This document shows positions 54,205 through 63,471 of a stretch of DNA of 64,000 nt, piece after piece. The stretch is from Bog-756 sp963725275. Lineage in GTDB: Bacteria; Actinomycetota; Acidimicrobiia; Acidimicrobiales; RAAP-2. The stretch spans positions 248,001-312,000 of the forward strand of contig CAVRXS010000001.1 of assembly GCA_963725275.1 (NCBI GenBank), in the 5' to 3' direction. Each line of letters opens with the position of its first letter. The first letter of the stretch is position 1. Below the pieces are notes generated by a model. It saw nothing but the letters and a program-made list of their open reading frames with translations, was not told the origin of the DNA and made no database searches. Position numbers and translations under genes: made by a program.

Positions 54205-54396
54205 CCTTTCCACAGTGGGTGGCTGATGATCGCTGCTTCCAGGATGATCGGCAGAAGTTAGGGCCAGATGAAGCCTTCGTAATGATCCCCTAAGACATAG
54301 GACGGAGGCCCGATCGACGCTGTCCTTGGAACGACGGACAGCAGCACCTTCATTTCCGGATCCTCGTGACCCCGCAGGGCAACGGGATCGCATGGA

Positions 54397-54795
54397 TCAT
54401 CCCCACCCGAGCTCCTCGAGGCGGGGGTCGCTGATCCCGAAATGATGCGCGACCTCATGCAGGACGGTCTTGTGGACGAGCGCGCGGACCTCCGCCTCCG
54501 ATCGGCAGTGGCTGCAGATGGTCCTCCGGTAGATGACGATGTGGTCCGGATTGGCGTACCAGGGTCCTCGTGGTCTCTTGGTGAGGGGGACCCCCGTATA
54601 GAGGCCGAAGAGCGGAGGGCCCTCGGAGGCCTCCTCCTCCACCCTGATCGTCACGTTGGTCATCGCCCTGCCGAATTGCTCGGGCAGTGAATCGAGTGCG
54701 TCAGCGACGAACTGCTCGAACACGTCCACCGGGACGTCTATGCCGAGCCGATCCTCTCCAGCGCGACGATCCGGTAGATCGGGCGGGTCGGTCAC
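54397..54795 (-). CDS. Metallopeptidase family protein (zincin-like)
   Basis: This 132-residue protein belongs to the small putative metallopeptidase family (DUF1025 type). The zinc motif HEVAHHFGISDPRLEELGW lies at the C-terminus, preceded by VTIRVEEEASEGPPLFGLYTG, and PDHIVIYRRTIC. HExxH here is HEVAH. Members lie next to housekeeping genes in many actinobacteria; their substrate is unknown. The GTG at 54795 has TACGGT (54802-54807) six bases upstream, a leaderless promoter. Confidence 0.9.
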   Translation of the reverse strand: MTDPPDLPDRRAGEDRLGIDVPVDVFEQFVADALDSLPEQFGRAMTNVTIRVEEEASEGPPLFGLYTGVPLTKRPRGPWYANPDHIVIYRRTICSHCRSEAEVRALVHKTVLHEVAHHFGISDPRLEELGWG

Positions 54796-54976
54796 CCGAC
54801 CACCGTAACCACCGGGCCGATCACCGGCGCCGGCCGCTCCGGGCCCGCAACACCGCTGGAGACGGTCACGGCCATGCCCGCCTGCGCACTCCTCGGCACC
54901 GCCGGCTGAGTCGGCGAAGCACGATTGGCCCGAAGGGCGGGGTAACCGGCTGAACGGGCGGTGGCAGACTGGCGGC

Positions 54977-55282
54977 ATGCGGGTGACCGTCCACTCCCAG
55001 GGCCGGCCGGGTGCCGGGCTCGGATGCCTCGGCTCCATCCTCAGCATCGTCGCGGTCGTCGCCGTCGTGGCAGCCATCGTCCTCGGCGCCTTCGTCATCC
55101 TCGTGATCACCGCCGCGGCGATGGTGATCGGACTCCTGGCCTTCACCGTCAACCGGGTAGTGATGGCACTCAACCCGCAGTACCGGGCGCGCAGGACGCA
55201 CCTCGAGCCCTCGGGGCGGATCATCGACGCCACGGCGAGCATCGAGCCACCCGAGCCGGATGGTCGACGTGACGAGCCGTGA
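54977..55282 (+). CDS. Small membrane protein, 101 residues
   Basis: This unrecognised protein has two closely spaced membrane helices (LGSILSIVAVVAVVAAIVLG and FVILVITAAAMVIGLLAFTV) and a polar, basic C-terminus (RARRTHLEPSGRIIDA). The ATG at 54977 has CAGACT six bases upstream, close to the leaderless -10 pattern. It is divergent from the metallopeptidase gene. No function can be proposed. Confidence 0.65.
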   Translation: MRVTVHSQGRPGAGLGCLGSILSIVAVVAVVAAIVLGAFVILVITAAAMVIGLLAFTVNRVVMALNPQYRARRTHLEPSGRIIDATASIEPPEPDGRRDEP

Positions 55283-55426
55283 GCAGCTGCGGCGCTCCGG
55301 TCCAGCGAGCACGGGACGACGCGCCCGAGGGCAGGACAGCACCCGGGCGTGGACCTACCGACAGCCCTCGGGCTCGCCCTTCACCCCGCCACCCTCGGGC
55401 TGATCCAGCGGGCGGCGGGGCGGCGG

Positions 55427-55900
55427 CTACTCGCTGGTCTCGACGATGAGCAGATCGCAGGAGACCTTGCGCGAGACCTTGTTGGCGATCGGGCCGAGAA
55501 GGAAGCGGGCGGTCGACTGCATTCCCTTCGACCCGACCACCAGGAGGTCGGCATTCTCCTCTTCGGTGACCCGGATCAGCGCTTCGGACGGCTCACCGGC
55601 GACCGCCTGGTAGGCGGCCTTCTCCACGCCCGCCGCACGGGCCTTCTCCCCGGCCTCCTTGGCGGTCGTCTCGGCTGCGGTATGGGCGGCGGCGACCCAC
55701 CCCGAGTCGATGGCGATACCGGCCGCGGCGACCCCGGCGGGGGCACGGCTGCTGTATGCCGAGACGATGATCAGCTCCGCACCGAGCGCCCGCGCCAGGG
55801 CGGTCGCCTTTGCCACGGCGCGTTCGGCCGTGGCCGAGCCATCCGTTCCGACCACGATCTTGGTCGGGACACCGCCGCCCGCCTCTGCTCTGTTAGCCAT
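55427..55900 (-). CDS. Universal stress protein A family (copy 1)
   Basis: This 157-residue UspA protein has the N-terminal strand KIVVGTDGSATAERAV and the C-terminal ATP loop VVGSKGMQSTARFLLGPIANKVSRK. Such proteins bind ATP and respond to starvation, hypoxia or oxidative stress. It differs from the two following copies in its extra N-terminus and the AAAGIAIDSGW stretch. The ATG at 55900 has GGAGGG upstream. It is the last of a same-strand group of three. Confidence 0.94.
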   Translation of the reverse strand: MANRAEAGGGVPTKIVVGTDGSATAERAVAKATALARALGAELIIVSAYSSRAPAGVAAAGIAIDSGWVAAAHTAAETTAKEAGEKARAAGVEKAAYQAVAGEPSEALIRVTEEENADLLVVGSKGMQSTARFLLGPIANKVSRKVSCDLLIVETSE

Positions 55901-55991
55901 CGCCCGGCCCTCCCTCGGTCATCCTCGCCTGCCCGGATCGGCAGCCGTCCGCCAGTATGGCCCTGGTACAGGGCGAAAGCGAACAGATGGG

Positions 55992-56417
55992 TCAGGTGGT
56001 CGCCAGAATGAGCACCGAGCACGGTGCCCGGTGGGCAACCGAGTTGGGCACACTCCCCAACACCCGGCGAGCGCCGTGCATCCCCTTGTTCCCGACAACG
56101 ATGAGGTCGGCATTCTCACGTTCGGCGACCCCGATGAGGGCATCCACCGGATCGCCGGTCGCCGCATGGGTCTCGTAGCGAACGCCGTGTTCCTCGGCCA
56201 CGCCGCCGAGATTGCGCAACAGGACGTCCGCCTCGATGGTCGAGGGCACCGTGTAACGGAACTCGTCGGGCAGATCGCCCCCATCGACCGGCTTCGGCTT
56301 GTACGCGGTCACGATGTGCAGCGTGCCTCCGGAGAGCTTTGCCAGGGCGACCGCGCGGTTGACCGCCTCGGCGGCCGTCGGCGAGTCGTCGGCTCCTACC
56401 ACCACGGTGTCGTACAT
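55992..56417 (-). CDS. Universal stress protein A family (copy 2)
   Basis: This 141-residue protein has DTVVVGADDSPTAAEAVNRA at the start, THIVTAYKP-like LHIVTAYKPKP, and the ATP loop VVGNKGMHGARRVLGSVPNS. It is clearly a sister of the next gene (56486-56905), with which it shares GADDS and VVGNKGM, so a tandem duplication is likely. The ATG at 56417 has GAAGGAG upstream. The three copies may respond to the same stress. Confidence 0.95.
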   Translation of the reverse strand: MYDTVVVGADDSPTAAEAVNRAVALAKLSGGTLHIVTAYKPKPVDGGDLPDEFRYTVPSTIEADVLLRNLGGVAEEHGVRYETHAATGDPVDALIGVAERENADLIVVGNKGMHGARRVLGSVPNSVAHRAPCSVLILATT

Positions 56418-56485
56418 GGACGCTCCTTCACGGGACCGGGGTGGCGAACGGATGTGGGACGGACCCGACGGCCCGGCTCACCGCG

Positions 56486-56905
56486 TCAAACCGTCTTGAC
56501 GATGAGCACCGAGCACGGCGCCTGATGAGCCACCGAGTTCGGGATGCTGGCAAGCACCCTGCGCTCCATGCCCTTGTTGCCCACCACGATGAGGTCGGCC
56601 TTCTCACGTTCGGCGATCGCGACCAGCGCCTGGGCCGGATCACCCTTGAGGGCATGGGTCTTCACACTGACAGACGCGGCTTGGGCCCGAGCCGCCAGGT
56701 CGTCCAGCAACCCCTGGGCCTGGTCGTTCGCGGCGACCACGCTGTGGAACTCGCCGGGCGGACGGTTGGCGATGGTCGAGGTCGGCTTGTAGGCCGTCAC
56801 CACGTGGAGGTCGCCTCCGGCGAGCTTCGCCAGGTCGATGGCCGCCTCCACCGCCTTGGCCGCTGTCGCCGAATCGTCTGCTCCCACCACCACCGAGTCG
56901 AACAT
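56486..56905 (-). CDS. Universal stress protein A family (copy 3)
   Basis: This 139-residue protein has VVVGADDSATAAKAVEAA, LHVVTAYKPTS and the ATP loop VVGNKGMERRVLASIPNSVAHQ. It is closest to copy 2. The ATG at 56905 has TAGAGT (56912-56917) six bases upstream, so this copy is probably transcribed from a leaderless promoter that may also serve copies 2 and 1 downstream. Confidence 0.95.
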   Translation of the reverse strand: MFDSVVVGADDSATAAKAVEAAIDLAKLAGGDLHVVTAYKPTSTIANRPPGEFHSVVAANDQAQGLLDDLAARAQAASVSVKTHALKGDPAQALVAIAEREKADLIVVGNKGMERRVLASIPNSVAHQAPCSVLIVKTV

Positions 56906-56969
56906 GCAGGCACTCTAAACCGGGGCACCTCGGATTGTCGACGCTGCGCGGACCGGTGGCCGCGGCTGC

Positions 56970-57941
56970 TCACCCTGCCCGAGCCTCCCGCACGGTCGAG
57001 GGAAAGCGCTTCCGGAAGGTTCGAACAGTGAGGGCGGAGAGGCAGGTCGGCTCCGCGGCACGGGCCGAGGCGCTGCGGGGCAGATTGAGAATCGGGCCGA
57101 TCTCGCCGAAGTAGTTGCCCGCGGTGAGCAGGGCCAGGAGCTCCTCGCTGCCGTCGGACCGCTCCCTGAAGATCTCCACGCTGCCCTCCTCGATGACGTA
57201 CACCAGGTCACCGCGGTCACCCTGCTCGAACAGCGTCTCTCCAACAGCCAGGGCGATTTCGACCGGTTCCCACTCTGCGGTCGACGCGTGGGGCACGAGC
57301 TCGATCACCCGGTCCGAGATGTGGGTGATGCGGTCGTCGTGGGTCGAGACGACCACCATCCGTCCCGCTGTCGCCAGCTCCCGCAACAGGAGCAGGATCC
57401 CCTCGACCTGGATGTGGTCGAGATGGGCGGTCGGCTCGTCGGCCAGCACCAGGGGTGGATGGTGCACGAGCGCGCGGGCGATCGCAACCCGCTGCTGCTG
57501 GCCGCCGGAAAGCTGTCGTGGCGGGTGGTGCAGGCGATCGGAGAGCCCGACCCGCTCGAGCAGTTCGTCGGCACGCCGGCCTGCCTCCCGGTGCCCGATC
57601 CCGGCCAAGGTCATCGGGACCATCACGTTCTTGCGGGCCGAGAGGCTCGCCAGCAGGTTGAATGCTTGGAACACCACCCCCACCGTCCGCTGACGGTGCT
57701 CTCCGACCGCGGCACCGGTCAGGCTTCCGATGTCCACGCCCTGGAAGCGGATCGTGCCGGAGGTCGGGGTGAGCAGTCCTGCCAGGCACGAAAGGAGCGT
57801 GGTCTTCCCGCAGCCGCTCGGGCCCAACAAGGCGACCAGTTCGCCGTCCTCGGCCTCGAGATTGAGCTTGTCGAGCGGCCTGACCACGTAGCCGCCCGAG
57901 TCGAACTCCTTGGTCAGGTCGCGTACCTCGAGCTCGGCCAC
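56970..57941 (-). CDS. ABC transporter ATPase with C-terminal cyclic-nucleotide-binding domain
   Basis: This 323-residue protein is an ABC ATPase of the MacB/LolD type: Walker A GPSGCGKTT (about 41-49), Q-loop VFQAFNLLASL, signature LSGGQQQR, Walker B LVLADEPTAHLD and His switch STHDD. From about residue 230 a CRP-like cyclic-nucleotide-binding domain follows (LFEQGDRGDLVYVIEEGSVEI, LLTAGNYFGEIGPILNLPRSASA). The same fusion is known from mycobacterial Rv0073 and GlnQ (Rv2564). The GTG start has GGAGGAG upstream. The FtsX-like permease gene ends nine bases before it, so the two make one exporter, possibly gated by cAMP. Confidence 0.93.
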   Translation of the reverse strand: MAELEVRDLTKEFDSGGYVVRPLDKLNLEAEDGELVALLGPSGCGKTTLLSCLAGLLTPTSGTIRFQGVDIGSLTGAAVGEHRQRTVGVVFQAFNLLASLSARKNVMVPMTLAGIGHREAGRRADELLERVGLSDRLHHPPRQLSGGQQQRVAIARALVHHPPLVLADEPTAHLDHIQVEGILLLLRELATAGRMVVVSTHDDRITHISDRVIELVPHASTAEWEPVEIALAVGETLFEQGDRGDLVYVIEEGSVEIFRERSDGSEELLALLTAGNYFGEIGPILNLPRSASARAAEPTCLSALTVRTFRKRFPSTVREARAG

Positions 57942-57950
57942 AGCTCCTCC

Positions 57951-59061
57951 TCAGCCCGCGAAGGCCTTCGCCGGATCGGCTGACACGGCTCTCCGCAGCG
58001 CGATGAGGCTGGCGAACAGCCCGATTCCGATCGCCACGAGCGGGAGAACCAGGTAAGCGCTTCCGGGGATGGCAACTGGTTGCTGGAACACGCCGGTCAT
58101 GAACTGGGCCAGCACCGCGGCCACGAGGGCGGCGACCAGTGCGACGATGCTCGACTGCACGGCCAGCCCGAAGAAGAGCGTCGCGGACGACGCTCCGAGT
58201 GCCTTCAGGACCGCGAAGTCACGATTCCGCTCGAGCGCTGTCACATAGACCAACGAGGCCACGATGACCGCCGCGATCGCGGCCATGAACACCTTCGAGT
58301 TGTCGATCGACGAGATGCCGGCGGCCATCTGCTGGAGACTTCCCTGCTCGATGGCCTGGTTGGAGCGCAGCGAGAGCCCCGGCGGGAGTGCGTGAGGGGT
58401 GCCGGTCACCAGCACCGCGCTGAGCAGGTCGGCCCCCCGGAACGCTGTGGTCCTGGCGTCCCCGAGGGTCACGTACGCGTTCGGGCAGTCCGCCGAGCAG
58501 GGTCCGCTCGCTTGTCACCCCGACCACCGTGAAGGTCCTCGCACCCACCGAGAACGTCCGCCCGAGGCCGAGGCCCATCCGCGCATCGACCACCGCCTGG
58601 CCCGGGCCATTCACGTTCCGGCCCTCAGTGGCCTGCTGCGAACCCAACCCGCCGACCGGCAGCCCGATCATGTTGACGCTGACCGGGGATCCGGCCACGT
58701 ACGCGGTCTGAGGCACGATGATCACCGGGGTCGCCCGGGTCACCCCAGGCGAGCCGGCCACCCTCGCTGCCGCGCCGCCGGCGACCGGGTTCAGCGCGGC
58801 CACGCGGGACGACGAACCGTTTTCCACCACCCACCAGTCGGCCCCGAACGCCCGCACGGTCGCATTGACCTCGACAGAGAACCCGGCCGCCAGACCGGTC
58901 AGCAACAGGGTCATCGCGAACACGAGGGCCGCCCCGGCGATGGCGATGAAGAACTGCCGCTTCCGGAACAACAGGTCACTCACCGTGATGGCGAACACGA
59001 CCGCCTCTCCCACGACCCGATTCCACGCTGGGCCGTCAGTTCGCTGGGGCAGTCTATGCAC
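57951..59061 (-). CDS. FtsX-like ABC permease, frame broken by one indel
   Basis: This protein of about 370 residues has an N-terminal membrane helix (FFIAIAGAALVFAMTLLLTGLA), a periplasmic MacB-type domain, and three C-terminal helices (VFMAAIAAVIVASLVYVTAL, SSIVALVAALVAAVLAQF and VLPLVAIGIGLFASLIAL) with ERNRDFAVLKALGAS, diagnostic for FtsX/MacB permeases. The frame changes near 58475: TLLGGLP in one frame, NAYVTLGDARTTAF in the next. Length is one base over a multiple of three. It partners the ATPase downstream. The start at 59061 is provisional; a GTG before VVGEAVVFAITV is possible. Confidence 0.88.
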
Positions 59062-59195
59062 ACTCCGGCGGTCGGGGCCGCCGGAGTGGGTCTGCGGCCC
59101 TATCCGGTTTGCAACCCGTCCAGACGCATCCGCCGCCCGTCAGCCGGGTCCGCATCACGAGGCGCACGCGGAGGCCCTACTACCGTGGAAGCCCG

Positions 59196-61088
59196 ATGGC
59201 GGTCGCCGAAGGGAGCATCTCGAGCTCCGCCGATTCGCCCGCACCCGAGCCGCGGGATGCCCCCGCACCGTCGCGCACCCGGTCCCCCGGCGGTGGGCGG
59301 ACGGCCACCGCAATGGTGGTGGCCAGCTACGTCGTCCTCTCGGTGGCCGTCTACTGGCAGGCCTGGTCGGGCGGGATCAGCTCCCGCCTCCAACCCGGTG
59401 GCGACCAATACGCCGGGGTCTGGTACCTGCGCTGGACGGCCTTCGCCATCCTCCACGGGCACAACCCGTTCTTCACGACCTGGGCCAACCACCCGGCCGG
59501 GGTCAACCTGCTCACCAACACCAGCGTGCCCCTCCTCGGGCTCATCGGGACGCCGATCACCGTCCTCTTCGGACCCATCGCCACGTTCAACGTCCTGAGC
59601 ACGGTGGCCCTGGCCGCGTCGGCCACTGCTGCCTACGCGTTTGCCCGGCGATGGACCACCTGGCGGCCGGCGGCCTGGGTGTGCGGGCTCGTCTACGGCT
59701 TCTCGCCCTATGAGATCGCCCAGGCGAACGGACACCTCAACCTGACTTTCGTTGCACTCCCACCGCTCATCCTCCTCGCCGTGCACGAGGTCGCCGTGCG
59801 CCAGCAGTGGTCGTCCCGCCGTGCCGGGGCGACGCTCGGGCTCCTCCTGACGGCGCAATTCTTCATCTCGAGCGAGCTCCTCGCCTCGACGGTGCTCCTC
59901 TCGATCGTCTGTCTGGCCGCTGCGGCGCTGGTCGGCCGGCGGCGGGTGCGGGACCACCTACAGCGGGCGCTCGTCGGGACTGCCTGGGCGGCCGGGGTGG
60001 CCGGGGTCCTGCTCTGCTACCCGGTCTGGTTCGCGCTGCGGGGACCCGGCTACATCTCCGGCCCGATCCAGCTGGTGCCCGAGGCCTACCGTGCCGACCT
60101 CCTGGGGATCCTCGTCCCCGGGCCCTACACCTGGCTCGCCCCGACCTGGGCGCTGCACACCTCCTCGGTCTTCGCCAGCAGCAGGGTCGAGAACGGCTCG
60201 TACCTCGGGATCAGCCTGGTCGTCACCGTCGTGGTCACCGTCGTCCTGCTCTGGCGGCGGGAACCGGTGATCCGGGTGGCAGCCGTTGCCCTCGGGACCG
60301 CCTTCGTCGTCTCCCTCGGGGGGGCGCTCGCCCTCGACACCCGTCCCGGAGCGGCACTGACCGGGTTCCCCCTGCCGGAGCGGGTCTTCGTCCACCTTCC
60401 GCTCCTCTCCAACACCGTCCCCGTGCGCTACACCGTCTACGTCTCCCTCTTCGCCGGGCTGGTCCTGGCCATCGCGGTGGACCGGCTGCATCGCGCGCTC
60501 ACCGGGCGGGTCCCGCGCGGGGGCCGGCGAGCGCGGCGCGGCGCCGCTGCCGCAGCGGTCATCCCCGCCCTGCTGGCCGCCGTCTGCCTGGTCCCGCTCA
60601 TCCCGGTGATCCCGCTGCAGGGGTTCGGCGATCCACAGGTCCCCGCCTACTTCCGGTCGGCCGCGCTCGACCGGATCCCCCCGGGGAGCGTCGCGCTCCT
60701 CTACCCATTCCCCTCGACGCCCACGCCGGACGGTCAGCTCTGGCAGGCGGTCGCCGGAATGCGCTTCCAGATGCCCGGCGGCTACTTCCTCGTGCCCCAG
60801 GCTCGGAAGCACAAGATCGCCTTCGATCCGGCCACCGGGTACGTGACCGATTCGGTCACCACCCGCGCGCTGCTCTCGCTGGCCACCGGAGTGCTGCCGC
60901 CCGAGACGCCGGCGCTGCGCGCCACGATGCTCGCCCAGCTCCGTGCGTGGGGCGTGGACACGCTGCTGGCCGCGCCAGTCGCAGACGTCCGCCGTCCTGC
61001 CCGCTCGGTGCAGTTCCTGACCTGGCTGGTCGGGGTGCCGCCCGAACGCGGCGCGGGCGTCCTCGCCTGGTACCACCTGCCGGCCTGA
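59196..61088 (+). CDS. Large polytopic membrane protein (GT-C-like)
   Basis: This 630-residue integral membrane protein has about ten to eleven helices, a short cytoplasmic start and a C-terminal extracellular domain of about 130 residues (SVALLYPFPSTPTPDGQLW, PGGYFLVPQARKHK). The first loop has GGDQYAGVWYLRW and NPFFTTWANHPAG, with acidic residues placed as in GT-C glycosyltransferases, so it may transfer a sugar from a lipid carrier. This is a tentative assignment. The ATG at 59196 has TACCGT (59181-59186) nine bases upstream. It is divergent from the permease gene. Confidence 0.7.
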   Translation: MAVAEGSISSSADSPAPEPRDAPAPSRTRSPGGGRTATAMVVASYVVLSVAVYWQAWSGGISSRLQPGGDQYAGVWYLRWTAFAILHGHNPFFTTWANHPAGVNLLTNTSVPLLGLIGTPITVLFGPIATFNVLSTVALAASATAAYAFARRWTTWRPAAWVCGLVYGFSPYEIAQANGHLNLTFVALPPLILLAVHEVAVRQQWSSRRAGATLGLLLTAQFFISSELLASTVLLSIVCLAAAALVGRRRVRDHLQRALVGTAWAAGVAGVLLCYPVWFALRGPGYISGPIQLVPEAYRADLLGILVPGPYTWLAPTWALHTSSVFASSRVENGSYLGISLVVTVVVTVVLLWRREPVIRVAAVALGTAFVVSLGGALALDTRPGAALTGFPLPERVFVHLPLLSNTVPVRYTVYVSLFAGLVLAIAVDRLHRALTGRVPRGGRRARRGAAAAAVIPALLAAVCLVPLIPVIPLQGFGDPQVPAYFRSAALDRIPPGSVALLYPFPSTPTPDGQLWQAVAGMRFQMPGGYFLVPQARKHKIAFDPATGYVTDSVTTRALLSLATGVLPPETPALRATMLAQLRAWGVDTLLAAPVADVRRPARSVQFLTWLVGVPPERGAGVLAWYHLPA

Positions 61089-61128
61089 CCGGTCGGAGGC
61101 GGCGCTGCCGATGGTAGGTTCCACCGCG

Positions 61129-62061
61129 GTGCGAGGCGTTCGGATCACCGCCGATGGCATCCGGGTCGTCCCGACCGAGCCCGAGACCACCGACACGGTT
61201 CGGGTCACCGTGACCAGCTCGGGCATCTGTGGCTCCGATCTCAAGCTGGCCAGCTTCGGGCCCTCCCCGGTGACGCTGGGCCACGAGTTCTGCGGACAGC
61301 TCGACGACGGCTCTGCTGTGGCCGTGCTGCCGGTCGCCCGCTGCGGCATCTGCGACCGCTGCCTGGCCGGCGAGGAGCAGCAGTGCGTCGCGTCCCTCGG
61401 GTCGATGTACGGAGTCAGCCGCGACGGCGGCCTGGCCGATGAGGCGTGGGTCGACCCCGCCTGCGCGAGACCCCTTCCTCCCGGGGTACGGCTCGAGGAG
61501 GGACATCTGGTCGAACCGCTCGCGGTCGCCCTGCACGGCCTCCACCGGGCCGGGGTGGTCGCGGGCATGCGGGTCCTCGTCATCGGAGCGGGCCCGATCG
61601 GTCTGTGCACCATCGCCGGAGCCGGTCACCTCGGAGCAGAGGTCGACCTGATCTCCCACCGCGAGCGACGGGTGGAGGCAGGCGCCCGGCTCGGCGCGCG
61701 CATCGGGGCGGGGGCCGGGTACGACGTCGTCCTCGACGCCGCCGGCACCCAGAGCTCCCTCGATGCCGCGACCGAGTCGGTGCGTCCCGGTGGGACGGTC
61801 TCCATCCTCGGCACCTACTGGACGCCGGTGACCATCGGTCTCTCCATCCAGATGAAGGAGATCACCCTGCTCCCCGCGTTCACCTACGGCCACCACCACG
61901 GCGTCGACGAGTTCGGAGAGGCGGCCCGTGTCCTCGCCGCGACGCCGGACCTGCACGGTGCGATGGTCACCCACGACTTCTCCCTCGACGACGCCACCGA
62001 GGCCTTCCGGGTTGCCGACGACCGGACACAGGATGCCATCAAAGTGGTCGTGCACCCCTGA
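61129..62061 (+). CDS. Zinc-binding alcohol dehydrogenase (MDR family)
   Basis: This 310-residue medium-chain dehydrogenase has catalytic zinc ligands in SSGICGSDLK and LGHEFCG, a structural lobe CGICDRCLAGEEQQC, the cofactor motif VIGAGPIGLCTIAGAGHLGA, and DAAGTQSS. It resembles sorbitol/threonine dehydrogenase-like enzymes; the substrate is unknown. GTG 61129 is preferred because TAGGTT (61115-61120) lies eight bases upstream, the leaderless layout; an ATG at 61111 with a weak ribosome site is the alternative. It stands between the polytopic membrane protein and a TetR gene. Confidence 0.88.
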   Translation: MRGVRITADGIRVVPTEPETTDTVRVTVTSSGICGSDLKLASFGPSPVTLGHEFCGQLDDGSAVAVLPVARCGICDRCLAGEEQQCVASLGSMYGVSRDGGLADEAWVDPACARPLPPGVRLEEGHLVEPLAVALHGLHRAGVVAGMRVLVIGAGPIGLCTIAGAGHLGAEVDLISHRERRVEAGARLGARIGAGAGYDVVLDAAGTQSSLDAATESVRPGGTVSILGTYWTPVTIGLSIQMKEITLLPAFTYGHHHGVDEFGEAARVLAATPDLHGAMVTHDFSLDDATEAFRVADDRTQDAIKVVVHP

Positions 62062-62198
62062 ATCTGTCCTCGGAACGCGGCTCGTTCACCGGACATCCGC
62101 GGCGGGAGCGTCGTAACCTGGCGGCGTGGGGGCAGGAGGGGCAGGAGGGGCAGGGTGGCACGCGCGCGTCACGCGCGGGGCCGAGCGCGCAGTCAGCC

Positions 62199-62798
62199 GT
62201 GGACGCGCCGCGCCGGAACAGGCCTCCGACCGCCGGCTGGCGCGGCGGGGAGCACAGCCGGCTCGCCCTCCTCGAAGCCATGATCGACCTCATCGACGGC
62301 CACGCAGACCCACCCTCCGCCAAGAAGGTCGCCCGGCGGGCCGGGATCTCGCGACGGATGGTCTTCAACCACTTCGAGGGCGGCATGGACGGCCTCCTGG
62401 TGGGCGCCGTCGAACTCGCCCTCTTCCGACAACGCAGCCTCTTTCGGGGAGTGCCGCCCCGCGGTCCGACCGCGCCCCGGGTCCGCGCCCTGTGCCGCCA
62501 GCGTCGGCAGCTCTTCGAGCAACTGGGTCCCGTCTACCGGACTGCGTACGCCCGGGCCTCGACATCGTCCGGTCTGGTACGGGTGCTGGTCGCCCAGCGA
62601 TCCCTCCTCCGCGAACAGCTCGCCCACACACTCGCACCCGAGCTCCGGGCGAGGGGTGCAGACGCCGGGTTCCTGCTCGACGCCCTCGAGCTGGCCACCG
62701 GGTGGGAGGCCTGGTCCGGGCTCCACGACCTGGCCCTCCGGTCTGCCCCCTCGGCAGAGCGGGCGATGGCGTTCTCGGCGGGCCAGCTCCTCCGCTGA
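62199..62798 (+). CDS. TetR-family transcriptional regulator
   Basis: From a GTG at 62199 this 199-residue protein has a TetR HTH (LALLEAMIDLIDGHADPPSAK, KVARRAGISRRMVFNHFEGG, about 28-68) and a helical ligand domain (LRARGADAGFLLDALELATGWEAW). The real start may be the GTG at 62126, which has TAACCT (62114-62119) six bases before it, the leaderless pattern; that GTG is out of frame with the HTH, so one more indel in the G-rich stretch 62130-62160 is suspected. No target gene is evident. Confidence 0.85.
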   Translation: MDAPRRNRPPTAGWRGGEHSRLALLEAMIDLIDGHADPPSAKKVARRAGISRRMVFNHFEGGMDGLLVGAVELALFRQRSLFRGVPPRGPTAPRVRALCRQRRQLFEQLGPVYRTAYARASTSSGLVRVLVAQRSLLREQLAHTLAPELRARGADAGFLLDALELATGWEAWSGLHDLALRSAPSAERAMAFSAGQLLR

Positions 62799-62831
62799 GG
62801 AAGCCGAGACCTCCCGCCGTGCTCCGCGGAG

Positions 62832-63428
62832 TCAACCGGCGGAGGACCAGGGGGTGTGGTTGAACCCGGAGAGGAGCGGCCCGGCCTGGCCCCAGGTGAT
62901 CCGGGTGACCGAGGCGGTGGCCAGGTAGAGGCGCCAGGCGACCTCGTCGCCGAGCCCGAGCGCCCAACAGACCGCCGCCTTGATGGGCGAGACGTGGCTG
63001 ACCACCACCACCGGCCCGGCATCCCGGACGCCCGCGCCGTCGGGACCGAAGAGCTCCTCGCAAGCGGAACGGACGCGGGCGCCCGCCTCGAGCAGGCTCT
63101 CGCCGCCGGGGGGCCGGAATCCGGGATCGACCCGCCAGTGGGTCCAGACCTCCGCGGGCACCGAGCCCAGCGGACTGCCCTCGTACTCGCCGTAGTCGAT
63201 CTCGATCCATCGCTCGTCGACTTCGACAGGCAGACCGGTGCCGAGGGCTTCGGCGGTAGCCCGGGCGCGGGCCAGCGGGCTCGAGATCATCCGGGTCGCG
63301 CCGGACACCGCGTCGGTCAGGGACCGGGCCTGGTCGAGGCCGCGCTCGGTCAGGGGGGCATCGGTCCGACCGAGGAGCAACCCGTCCGCGTTGCCGGTCG
63401 ACTCCCCGTGCCGAACCAGGATCAGCAC
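62832..63428 (-). CDS. Histidine phosphatase family protein
   Basis: This 198-residue enzyme has the phosphatase RHG motif (LILVRHGEST, R6-H7-G8), a second Arg in ISSPLARARATAEALG, a Glu in WIEIDYGEYEG and the second His in VVVSHVSPIKAAVCWALG. It is a cytoplasmic phosphomonoesterase of the phosphoglycerate-mutase fold; the substrate is unknown. In many actinobacteria it lies next to a C4 zinc-ribbon protein and an RNase H-like gene, as seen on its 5' side here. The start is a GTG at 63428, 43 bases after the zinc-ribbon gene. Confidence 0.93.
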   Translation of the reverse strand: MLILVRHGESTGNADGLLLGRTDAPLTERGLDQARSLTDAVSGATRMISSPLARARATAEALGTGLPVEVDERWIEIDYGEYEGSPLGSVPAEVWTHWRVDPGFRPPGGESLLEAGARVRSACEELFGPDGAGVRDAGPVVVVSHVSPIKAAVCWALGLGDEVAWRLYLATASVTRITWGQAGPLLSGFNHTPWSSAG

Positions 63429-63471
63429 CGGACGGGCCTGCCGGCCGAACCGGTCCCCGGCCCAACGTCAC

